Positions 40,201 to 52,200 of a DNA stretch of 64,000 nt are shown here, piece by piece. The stretch covers positions 20,110,001 through 20,174,000 of the forward strand of contig NC_059347.1 of assembly GCF_019703515.2 (NCBI RefSeq), in the 5' to 3' direction. The notes under the pieces were generated by a model. It had not been told where the DNA came from and did no database searches. It saw only the letters and a list, made by a program, of their open reading frames with translations. Each line of letters opens with the position of its first letter. The first letter of the stretch is position 1. The stretch comes from Myxocyprinus asiaticus. Lineage: Eukaryota > Chordata > Actinopteri > Cypriniformes > Catostomidae. A program made the translations under genes and the position numbers.

Positions 40201-43200
40201 AATTAGGCTTGCTTGAGCATTAAGTGTCGTTTCAAGTTCTGGCTTTCGTGCGTGGATGTGTTTTTAATATGTCAGTTGGTATTACTAGTTAGCTGCAACA
40301 TAATGTATGATGCCCAAAGGCATAGGGTGTCTTATTCATTGTGAAACTGTGTTTTCTTAATGGCATGAATCACACTGAAGGCCTAGAATTTAAATGCACG
40401 GCCTGCCACTGATTCGGAGGTTGCATTTTTCCCTCTAACATTACATTTTTAATCTGCTGATGGTTAGGTTTAGGTTTGGGGTTTGGGATGGGGGTATCAT
40501 TTTATAAAATATGCATTTCTCCTTATTGTATTACAGCCTGTACAGCTGAAAACAACTCACTTCACAACTCACTTTTAGCACTATTCCGTGGACACTGAAC
40601 CCAGAATATAGAGCTCACAAGTGCCCATATTCCCAAAAACACTTACCGCTTTGGCCACTGGGGGCAGTGTTTTGAATTTTGGTAAGCACAGAATGATTTT
40701 TGCTAAAGAAAAGTGCTGTTTCCGATGTCACTGTGAGATCAGTCTACTCTGTACTGATAACCATACAGTATCTGTGCATGTAGAAGTCTGCAAAAAACAG
40801 CACATTTAAAATGGCAAAAAAGTCAGATTCTGTCTAGGCCTAGACTAATCTAAACACTCTGATTTACCATTTCATTTAGGCGCACAATGGACATGTCTCT
40901 GATTAGTTACAATGCTCAATATTGCATGTTGTAAAAATAAAATTTAAGCATAGCCATAACTGAAATCTCAATTATTTTTTCAATTAATTGTGCAGCCCTA
41001 ATGTAGCACCCACTTTTCATGATCCAACAGACTTGTCAGCTGGCCATGCTGGTAGACCAGCTATACCATCTTAAATCAGTTAAGACCAGCAAACAAGAAA
41101 TTCTAAAAAACACTATTATTATTTTCTTTAGTCGGACACTCATCCACCAGAACACAGGTTCACAACTATTTACTGTTTCTGGGTTTGTAGTCATCCAAAT
41201 CTTATGCTGATAATAATACTGTAAGAGGAGAGTTATTAAGTCTTTACAGCATCAGGTGGTCATCATAGCTGAGCTCTCTCACCCTCTGGCCTGTGACCTC
41301 ACCCTTTAACTACAAGGAAAAAGTGTGTAAGCATTACACAGCCAAAAACCCATCAGCCTATAATGTTCTTTCAAAGGATTTAATAAACAAGACTCAAGAC
41401 CAAGACCACCAAAAGTTCAAAGACAACAATGATGACACTATTTTCCAGCCTTCAACCAACACTTTGCTTCCAGCTTTTTTAACTAGTAAAAGCTTTAGTG
41501 GTGTGTGGTATTGTATGCATTGAGGAAATGAAAACCAAATGAGAAGGAATCCATATTAATGTATATTTACACACTCAGCACTTAAATAAAACATAAGAAG
41601 GCAGACACCAAGGCTAAAGCACATGCAGAAACAGAGAATACAAGGCAGCAGCTAATAAATAAGCCATTCTTCAAAATAAGCAAAGCAGCGAACCTGCATC
41701 TGGCCACAAGAAGAGACTGTTTAAAACAGAAAGAAAATGATCTACATACCATGGAGTGCCAGTGGTCTGTTGCAGACTGAACACCTTGTTGCAATGGTTC
41801 TGTAAACTGACTCAGTATTGTGTATTTGAAGAATGAGCAAATTCCCACCTTCTCTAAAAGAATGTGGGAAAATTCTACTAGAATAACATTTTACTGTAAA
41901 ATAAATTGATCATTTTATTAGCCTGACAGTATTTCCTTTATAACTTTTAAATCTGTGGTTTAAGGTGATTTCAGGTCATATTCTTATAGTTTGCCCAAAC
42001 CTCAACCTTAATTTCAGTTATTGTTCTAGACATCTACTGTACACACTCAATTATATCACAACAATATCAATACTTAGAAACTTTCATAGATACAGTTTTT
42101 CAGATTTGGTATTTAGCGGTTAATCCCTTTAAAATTACTTAATTCTTCCTGAACTCACTCTGTCTCCCCAAAGAATCCATCTCCAAGTTGTCAATACCTC
42201 CGCACATATATAAGGAAAGACTGAAAAATACTTTCTATGTGCTAGACTATTTCTAACCAGAAAGTTAGAAAATTTGACAAATTTTCCTACTACCAGAACT
42301 GGGTGAACCCTCTTTAATTCATAAAAATTAAAAGGACATGAAGAGTATTCCACCAAACACAGACACAGAATACATAAAATAGAATACCATGCTAAAAAAA
42401 CAAAAAAAAACAACAACTTTTAAACCAAGCTGGTTTAAGTTAGTATAGCTGGTTTCCTAGCCTGGCCAATGTGGTCTTTAGCCGGTCAAGCTGGTGATCA
42501 GCTGGTTTAGATGTTTGACCAGCTGTTCTCCCGGTGTGACCAGCTCAAAAGTGCCCAAAACCCCTCTAAAACCAGCAAAACAGACCAGTCTGACCTGGTT
42601 GGGAGACCAGCTAAGACCAGCAAACCAGCCTAGACTGGTGTAAGATGTTTTTTTGTTTTTTTTTTTTAAGTAAGGGAAGGGGGTAAAAGAACAAAATTGG
42701 CATGTTTACACTCTATACAAAATAAACATGACCATGACTGGCTCTCATTTTATATACACTGGCCAAAATGGAAAACTAAAAGGTTAAGTACCCCTCTCCA
42801 ATGTAAACGACTTATATAAATATAAAAGAATAAAAGCAGCCACAATTATTAACATGAGATCCTACCAGTAGTCCAGGTTCTCCTTTCAGTCCAGGTGCCC
42901 CAGCCAAGAGGGTGTATTGGGTTGGTTCCAAGTCAAAGGTTTGGAGACCATCTGTGGCTGCAGGGGTGACAGGTGCAGAAGAAGTGGGTTTGGCTTCAAG
43001 AAAGGTGTTCACCTTCGGCTGAGGTCTCCATGATGCAACTGTTGTCATCTCTGAAACACTGACTGCACTAGAAGATTTAGGTTTGGTTGTGGCAGCAGTC
43101 GGTATTTCCATTTTTTTCTCTTTTGGTTTGACAGTGACAGCCATCTCATTCTCCTTTAATTTCTGGGGATTTATAGTTGTCCTCAGGAGGTTCTTTGAAG

Positions 43201-46200
43201 GGCTGCTTGGTTGAATTGGCTTTGGAGGTGATTGTGATGTCCTACTCGCAAAGGGGGCATTGACTGTTTGAGTTGTGGCCTGCAGGTGGAGCTGTAGTGT
43301 GGGATGGGCTATCGTTGGTGGCACAGTGCTTTGTGCAGACAAGACAGTGCCAGAATGAGAAATAATCAGAGCAGATGAGTTCAGGCTTTTCAAGGTTTCA
43401 TGATTAATTTGCATCTTGTCTCGTGTTAGTGAAAGACTAGAGCTAAAATGCCTGTTGAAAAGCTCTGTTGTAACAATTTGGGTGTCAATGGTGACAGATA
43501 TATTGGTGTCCAGGGGTAATAATGGTAAAAGAGGCGGAAGGTTTGGTCGATAGGTATCAGCTTCCCTGCACTGTTTTTTAATGTACTTACAATAATTGTG
43601 AGCTGCCTTCGCAGAGGGATGAATATCGAATTGACAGATGGCTCCTTCAAACTGTGCCGAGTACTGGCTCGTTTTTCCCAAACGAAAGGAGCCTTCTGGA
43701 TCCAGCGTTTCCTCATTTTTAAAATGCAAATTTGCATTTACACTTGTCTTCCCACATGAAGTATATAATGTAATCCTCTGGGCTTGGATTTCCAAAGCCA
43801 GGTTGTGCCACTGGCCATTGTGAATATCATAAGCGAAATCTACAGTGGTCTTTTGGCCCAAATAAACTAAGATTTTCCCAGGGATGAATTGCACCCCTAG
43901 CTGCAGTCTTTTCCTCTTCGTCACAATGGTAAAGAGGAAAGCACTGTTTATTCGATGTGAACATACGCTGAGGATGAGAGAGAATGCCGTGCCCAATGAT
44001 GCAGGTATGACAGAGCTAACAGGGACGTCAATTCGCGCCCTCTGGGTTAGGATGACTCCAGATTTGAAGGGGATGACACCTTGAGGTGTGGAGCGTGCTC
44101 CAAGAGAAGGTCTTTTCCCAACCAATCCCAGCCTTTGCAGGACGTCCACATCTACAAAGAGGTAAAAAGTCCAGGTCACCACAAATTACAGTCATAATAA
44201 TCACTATACGTACATACACTGTGGCAAAGAAAGCATTTAGTATTTACAAGGAAAATGGGTCTTGTCACAACCAAGTGAAGGCTCGAAGCTGCTGTGTGCA
44301 CACTGAGACATTGAGCTCATTATAGGAACAGATAATTAACCAAAGTATATGTAGAACATATGTGGAGAAGGTAATGTTTCATCTAGTGTAATACCTCAGT
44401 TTTTCATTAAGTACTTTACTGATAGATTCATTAGGCCTATATCAAGAAAGTCACCATCTTACCCTAGAGGAGCACCAGAAAGTCCACCGGCTGCCATTGC
44501 TCACACATTATACGTTATTCAAGGACCCGATAGCAGTTGCGAAACACAGACGGTCACCTCGCAACTCGCATCATGTCAGATTATCACCTCGCACCCCTGC
44601 TACACCCCACACTCCCTGACGATCGGGGATCTCTGCGTAGGGCATCAATTTTGCTAGTGCTGGCCCTGGTTGTACAGTTCCAGTAAAGTTTGCCAGATCG
44701 TGGGCATCCTCCACAAACTGGCACTCTAAACTGGCCTGTAAAATCTGGACATGAAAACTGTTTGGTCTGAGCTTGTTTGCGAATTTGGTGGTTAAAACAA
44801 CACAGACAGTGCTCGCAAATAAATTATGCTCTCAGCAGGCGCAATTCTTCCTTAGTGAATTCCCCCTATGTGTTCCCTTTGCTAGCAGGATTCCTTTAAG
44901 TAAATGTAACAAATTTATTGCAGTAAAGCGGCAGAAGAAACCAATGCTATTTGTCTCAGAGCTGCAACTTCTGAATATTCAGTGATACATTAAGAATATA
45001 AAACAAATGAGCATATGTACCACAAAACCAAATCTAACCCAAACACATCTCTCAACTAAATAAAATCTACCTAAACACTGGCAGTAAAAAATATGCCCTA
45101 TAAGACTAAATTAATGCACATTTAAATGGGATAATGTGCGTGGACTATTTTTTTTTCCTGTAAAGGCTGATTTATACTTCTGTGTCGAACCTACGGCATA
45201 GGCTCCGCATAGTGACTGTAACATTGCTGGCACTGTGGATGATGATGACGAAGACAATGACGTAGTGTAGAGAACCCAAGTGCAGTTTATTTACAAAGTG
45301 AGAACCAATAACCCTGACTACAAAACAAAACAAAACATGAGCATGGACTAGACTAGACTTGACTTAACATAAACATAACATGGCTTGACTTGGCTAGGAG
45401 CAAAACACATCCACATACATTCAATACTTGACAAAGACACAATGGAAAACATGAGGCTTAAATACATGGACATGGGGGAACATAAACCAATGAAAAAACA
45501 GAACTAATAACAAGCTAATTAAACAATCAACCAATAAAAAGACAAGACACATGAACATGGAGGGAAAACATGAAATCACATGACAAGCGAAACAGGAACT
45601 AAACATTTCAAAATAAAAGACATGAATCAACAAAATACACCTGACATATCCCCCCCACTAATGGGCAGCTCCCGACGCCCCAACACATAAACAAAACACA
45701 AAAAACATTACAAAGTTCCAAAGTTCTGTAGGGAGCTGGGGGGGGGGGTGTCTTGAGGTGTGGGGCATGGCGTGGTGAGAAAGGGCGAGGGGCATGGGAC
45801 CAGGGCAAAGTCCGTGGGGGGTGGAGCCATGAGAGGCTCGAGGGGCTGAACCATGGAAGGCAGAGCCATAAGAGGCTCGATGGGCGGAGCCATGGAACTT
45901 GGTGCCCGGAGAGTAGCTGAAGACTCAAAGGGCCAGGGTGGAGCCGATGGCAGGGAGGACCAAGGTGGTGCTGGAGGCTCGGAGGAGCAAGGCGGAGCTG
46001 GGGGATCGGAAGACTGAGGTGGAGCCGGTGGGACTGAGGACCAAGGTGGAGCCATAGGGAAGGAGGTCCCCGGTGGAGCTGAGAGAACGCAGAGGTGAGG
46101 CAATGTCGAGGGACCGACAGGCCAAGGCGAAATCCAGGGCTCGGAGGGTCCAGGCAGGGTCGGAGGGCCGAAAGTTCCCCTTGCCTGCTCAGGAGAACAA

Positions 46201-49200
46201 AGGGTGGGTATAAGGGTGGGAACCATCTCCAGGACCAACTGCTCAGGTGTGGCTGTGACGTGGCAAGGAGCAGACTGAGGTGTGGCTGTGAGTGGCATAG
46301 AGCAGGCTGAGGCGCTGCTGTGACGTGGCATGGAGCAGGCTGAGGCGTTGCTGTGATGTGGCATGGTGCAGGCTGAGGCGTTGCTGTGACGTGGCATGGA
46401 GCAAAAGACGGCGCTAGCTCAGCGACCATGACTAGGAACTCTGGCTTGGCGGCCATGTTGTGGAACGTTTGGCATACTTTTATGTTCCATGCTGAAAAGA
46501 AATTCTCAAATTAATTAATAACTACTCACCTGATTAACACAAAATGAGTGTCGTTATAAAGTAGGGCTGCAACAACTAATATATCAAATTGATAATTATC
46601 GATAATGAATTTCATTATCGATTATTTGGATAGTTGCGGTATTTGCACGGAAATGCCACGTCAGTGACGTCACTTCATTGAAACTCGTTTGAAAAACAAC
46701 GGAGACAAGCTGAAGCGGCAAAAACACGACCCAAGTTGTCCAGCGCATGAGAGCACTTTATAAACACTTCAAAGAAGATCATATTGTTTAATGTGGTGCG
46801 GTTGCTGCATCAGGAGCGTTGATAGAGGGCGTGTGCTGTTTGATGCATGATAGTTGTTTCTCTCCAGTGCATCACTTAGGCTACATTTTACTGCTGTTTG
46901 CTGTTTTATCATGTAAAATTGTTATGAATTCAAATCAGCCGCGTATTTTGCAAACATGTTATGAATAAAAAAAAACTGTTTTTACCACAAGCGAATCTCT
47001 GTTAAACTCTAATGAACAAGCGAGAACGCGCATCTGCGTCAATCAAACTGATCGCAATGGAGAAAGGGAGCGCAATCATTTTGATTAAACTGTCCAACAT
47101 TATACCACGATTTCAGTGTAATCAGTTGTGCAGCTTTCATGGATATCAGACTGAAGTCTCAGCAGTCAAGGTGTGCCGGTTTTTAAAGTGTTTTTTCCTG
47201 CGCATGTAATACAGTGAGCACCGGGATATTTTCAGCGCGAGAGTGAATTTGCACAGGGTTTACAGATTATTGTACTATATTAAACTGTATATAATTCTGA
47301 ATATAATGTATAATAATGCTAAGGTACTGATTTTTGAATGTCCTCCTGATAATTCCACATGTAATGTCTGATTTCACTAATAAATGAATACTATGGCAAA
47401 CATTATTTTACTGGATAAACACAATAAAAAAAAAAAAGAATAGGTTAGAAACATCATCATCATATTATAAAAACTATAATATTAAAATACTTCAATTAAA
47501 TATATGTAATCAGTGACCGTGTACAAGGATATGTATCTAACATAATTATGTATTTTTCAGCTGGGCAGAATTATTAATATTTATATTCTTGTGTCACTAT
47601 TGCCCTCTGCTGGACTGAAATTTTTTGTCCCACTCTATGTCCTATGGATAAATTTGTACTCTTTAATGATAAGCACTTTTTGCTAAGTTTTACAAGTAAA
47701 GGAACTGTTTCGCATATGTCCTGAAAGTAATAATAATAATAAATTCCAACTTAACTTTTCATGATTCAGGCTTTTTCAAAGTTTTGTGAGTGAATAGACT
47801 CAGTCATGAATTCAGTCATGTAAATAAAACCAAATCCTTAAGCCCTGTATCATTTCAGTTTTTTGAAAAATCATAGCTGTATAAAATAAGCTACAGGAAA
47901 TACATCTTTATTTTTCAGATTAATCGTAGAATTAATCAAAGATTAATCGATTATCAAAATAATCGTTAGTCACAGCCCTATTATAAAGACTTTACAATGC
48001 ATATAGGCAATATAACCAACTCTTACCAGGTGCTTTTTAATTTGCTGACAAATTACAAGTGTTACGTTTCCGTAACTTATGAAATATGATTATTTACTGT
48101 ACACATACGGACAAACAAACGGCCAAATCATCATGCCGATCCGAAAGTATGCGAGTATAATACAAAACAAATTATTTCAATCATATATCTAACTAATATC
48201 AAGTAAAGGCCCAGAGAAAAAAGCTTTTAGAGTTTATTTGCTGTAAACATTTCTTTTGTCACATTTCGCTTACACGAAACACAGACAGAATAAAAAAACA
48301 GCAGATGATCCCAATTGAGACCCGAGTCCAAATACAGTGTTATATAATGCATAGACATCAAAATAAACTTGGATAAAATGAGACGCTAGTTCAGATATCC
48401 TTGTTATCATCCTGGGGGGTGGTCTCTGGTTAAAGTGGACCAATAACTGCTGTTGTGGTCTGCATCAACGGGACACGCGGTTACATTTTTGATAGTGTTG
48501 GGTTCGAGTCCACCACAGTCGAGTCTTTAAACAATCGAGTCCGAGTCCAAAAGAGGCCGAGTCGGACTCAAGACCGAGTCTATAACAGGCCGAGTCCGAA
48601 AGTAACAAGTGCAGTGAATGTTTCTGCTGAAAAGCCTTATTGTGTGACACTGAAAAGCGTATGTGCAATTAATGTACGTGTGGTGTAAAGCCGGTCCCAG
48701 CTTCCTCCTTTGCCATCCATGAATTGTTACTCTGGTGCTGCCACCCTGGAAGGAGGAATGATGCACCGTCAAGGAGTCCTCGCCGCTGACTGAGGATCGC
48801 GATGCTGAGGGAGTGCTTGATCTGGTGGTGCTGGAGCACTGCGTCAACTGGCAACCGAAAGGGACGACTGAGGGGTCCAGTGCCATCGCCCGGCATTGCG
48901 GAAGAAGTAGTACAGTGAGCTGAGGGTCAGTCGACGGCGTGTCCGGGCCGGCGAGCCCGTCTCTCTCTCCTCTCTATGCTTTCTCCTCTCTCATTCTCAA
49001 TGGTGCTGTACTTTGTCTCCCTCAGTAAGTGCTTGCGGCTAATGTACAGAACCGGGCACTCCTCCCCCTCCACCACAGTGAGTATACCGCCCCCAGCCCT
49101 CTGTCTGAAGCATCCATCTGCAACACAAAAGGGAGAGAGAAATCGGGTGAATGTAAAAGCGGCCCCCCACAAAGTGCAGCTTTAACTCACGTAAACGCCT

Positions 49201-52200
49201 GTCGACACTGCTCTGTCCACTGGACCGGGTCTGGAGCTCCCTTTTTAGTGATATCAGTCAGCAGGCTGGTGACGTCCAAATAATTAGACACAAATCTCCT
49301 ATAATAGCCAGCCAGCCCCAGGAACTGTCTCACCCCCTTTTTGGCCTTGGGTCACAATCACCGCAGTCTTGTCAATTTGGGGACACACCTGCCCATGGCC
49401 CAAGTTGAACCCCTAATACTGTACCTCTACCTGCCCAATCACGCACTTCTTGGGGTTTGCTGTGAGTCCTGCCCATCGCAACAACCTCAGAACTGCCTTC
49501 AGATGGTGCATGTGCGGCTGCCAAACAATACTGTAAATGATGATGTCATCTAAATAGGCAGCGGTGTAAGACGAATGCCGTCTGAGGATTCGGTCCATGA
49601 GGCACTGAAACGTAGCCGAGGCCCCAAACAAACCGAATGGAAGTGTCACAAACTGGTGTAATCCAAACGGTGGGGAGAATGCCGTTTTTTCACGGGATAT
49701 TGATGTCAAGGGGATCTGCCAATAACCCTTTGTCAAATCCAGTGTCTAATAAAATCGAGCAGTGCCCAACCAATCGAGCAACTCATCAACACGAGGCATT
49801 GGGTAGGCATCAAATATAGACAGCGCTAAATTTGTATTTTCTATAATCCACACAGAACCATATAGACCCGTCACTCTTAGGAACCAGAACAACCGGGCTG
49901 GACCAATCGCTGTGGGATTCCTCTATTACCCCCATATCAAGCATTGCATCCAATTATTCCCGATGTTCGGGCAGTCGGTAGGGACGGCTACATACCACTA
50001 CCCCCGGCTCGGTCTCGATGCGGTGCTGGATGAGGTTTGTATGATCCAGCAGAGGGGAAAACACGTCTGCAAATTCCTGTTGCAACTTGGCAATCTCTGC
50101 GACTTCATACAGTGAGATGTGGTCTCCACAAGTGACCGGGGTGATATGATTGGGCTTTGTATTCACCTGCGGCCCAAGCTCCACCCTCTCCAGAACCACC
50201 GTAGCCAACATCACAGGGACCACTTCCCTCCATAATTTCAGGAGGATGAGGTGGTATACTTGACACGTGCCCCTCTATCGGTTCGAATCGCCTCATAATT
50301 GAGATCCCCCACTCGTCGTGTGACCTCAAATGTTCCTTGCCACTTTGTGAGTAATTTGGAGCTCGATGTGGGGAGTAATATGAGGACTTTGTCTCCCGGT
50401 GCAAATTCCCGCAGCCGAGTTCCCGTTATACAGTCGGCTTTGACATTCCTGAGCATGAAGCAAATTCTCCTGTGTTAGTTGCCCCAAAGTGTGGAGTTTT
50501 GCTCTAAGATAAAGAACGTATTGAATTTCATTCTTGCTGTTTGAAGGTCCCTCCTCCCAAGCTTCGCGTATGACATCAAGCAAGCCGTGCGGGCGCCGCC
50601 CATACAGCAGCTCAAATGGGGAAAACCCTGTGGAGGCTTGCGGGACCTCTCATACTGCGAATAACAGGGGGTCGAGCCATTTATCCCAATTTCTAGCATC
50701 CTTGTGCATGAACTTACGAATAATATTTTTTAGGGTTTTATTAAATCACTCCACCAAGCCATCTGTTTGTGGATGGTAAACACTGGTGTGAATCGACTTA
50801 ATACCCAACAATTCGTAAAGCTCATGGAGTGTCCATGACATAAATGTAGTGCCTTGATCAGTGAGGATTTCTTTTGGAATCCCCACCCGGGAGATTATTT
50901 TGAAGAGTGCCTCTGCAACACTACGCGCTGAAATGATGCGCAGAGGCACTGCTTCCAGATATCACGTTGCATAGTCCACCAGGACTAGTACAAAGCAATG
51001 TCCATGTGCTGACCGCTCTAATGGCCCGACGAGGTCCATGGCAATTCTTTCGAAGGGGACCTTGATTAACGGAAGGGGGAGCAATGGCGCTCTTGGGGTG
51101 GCTGGTGGATTCACCAGCTGACATTCATGGCATGCCGCACACCACCTACGAACATCGCCGCGAATGCCCGGCCAATAAAAATGGGCCAATAGATGGCTCA
51201 GTGTTTTCCTCTCCCCTAAGTGAGCCACCATCGGATTATAATGAGCCGCCAGGAACAACATTTCCCTGCGGCTCTGTGGTATTAATAGCTGGGTTGTATC
51301 CTCTTTTGTTTGAGCGTCCTGCGTCACTCGATACAACCGTTCTTTTATTATCACAAAATAAGGATATGAAAGTGCAATGTTCAGTCTGAGTCGTTGAACA
51401 TCAATAACTTTCACTTGGTCAAGGGCGTGACTGAGGGTTTCGTCTCTCGACTGCTCTAGAGGGAAATCCCCTTCAGGAAACCCCCTGAGGATGTAAGGGG
51501 CCGCAGCCTCTCCCCCCCTCACATCACCCTGACGTGGAACTGACGAAGTCGGCCCCAGCTCCGTCTCCCCTGCCAAAGCATCGCACATTTCACATCCCGC
51601 AGCTTTCGTGCAGGACCCATCTGCACACATTCCCTTTAACACATTTTTGAATTCAGGCTAATTAGTTCCCAGAATTAGTGGATGGGTGAGGCGGGAACTA
51701 ACCACGGCCCCCACTCTATGTTTTGTTCCCCAAAATTTAATAACGAGGGTCACTACAGGGTAGTTGTGAATATCCCTGTGCACACACTTCACCCTCACCC
51801 TTTTGGATGTACCCAAAGCCTCGAATGGTGGTCTGATTACAACCCGTGTCCACCAAGGCTGGGTGAGTACTCCCCTTAACACTTACCGGTATCCTGTACA
51901 TTCTGGCCCGATCGGGGGCAGCCTGTGGAGTGTCAGGGATCAGGACCACAGTTCCCAGCTCCATCACGGGCATTGATCCCGGAAGTGCCCCAGATCCCCG
52001 CAACTCCAGCAGGCTGGCCCAGGCGCTATGCCCACACCTGCGTCGGCGGGCACATCCACCTGAGGGGGAGAGTGGTGGGGCAATGGAGTCACCGGGTGGG
52101 GGGACAAACCCTCGTGGACAGGAAGCCGGCTTCAGGATTCCACGCCTCCGTGGTGCTGGGATGGGCTGTGGAGAGGGAGCAGAGTGAGAGGGGAGGGGGG

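Larger units (their letters stand above)
38255..41003. mobile_element. hAT-like element, interrupted by nested repeats
   Basis: The left end CAGGGCTGCACAATTA (38255) and the right end TAATTGTGCAGCCCTA (about 40987-41002) are inverted repeats. The interior is almost entirely occupied by a SINE-like repeat (38490-40750), itself split by the element at 38750. Flanking 8-mers (ATGTGATG versus ATGTAGCA) match only partly, so the copy is old. Confidence 0.65.
32437..42865 (-). other. col27a1 intron 3 (10.4 kb)
   Basis: Contains a pentanucleotide microsatellite, a ~200-bp tandem triplication (33860-34475), an LTR element (35351-37151), nested hAT/SINE elements (38255-41003) and a GCTGGT-rich palindromic repeat (42415-42650). 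The stretches 37160-38250 and 41004-42414 contain no recognised feature. Confidence 0.6.
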
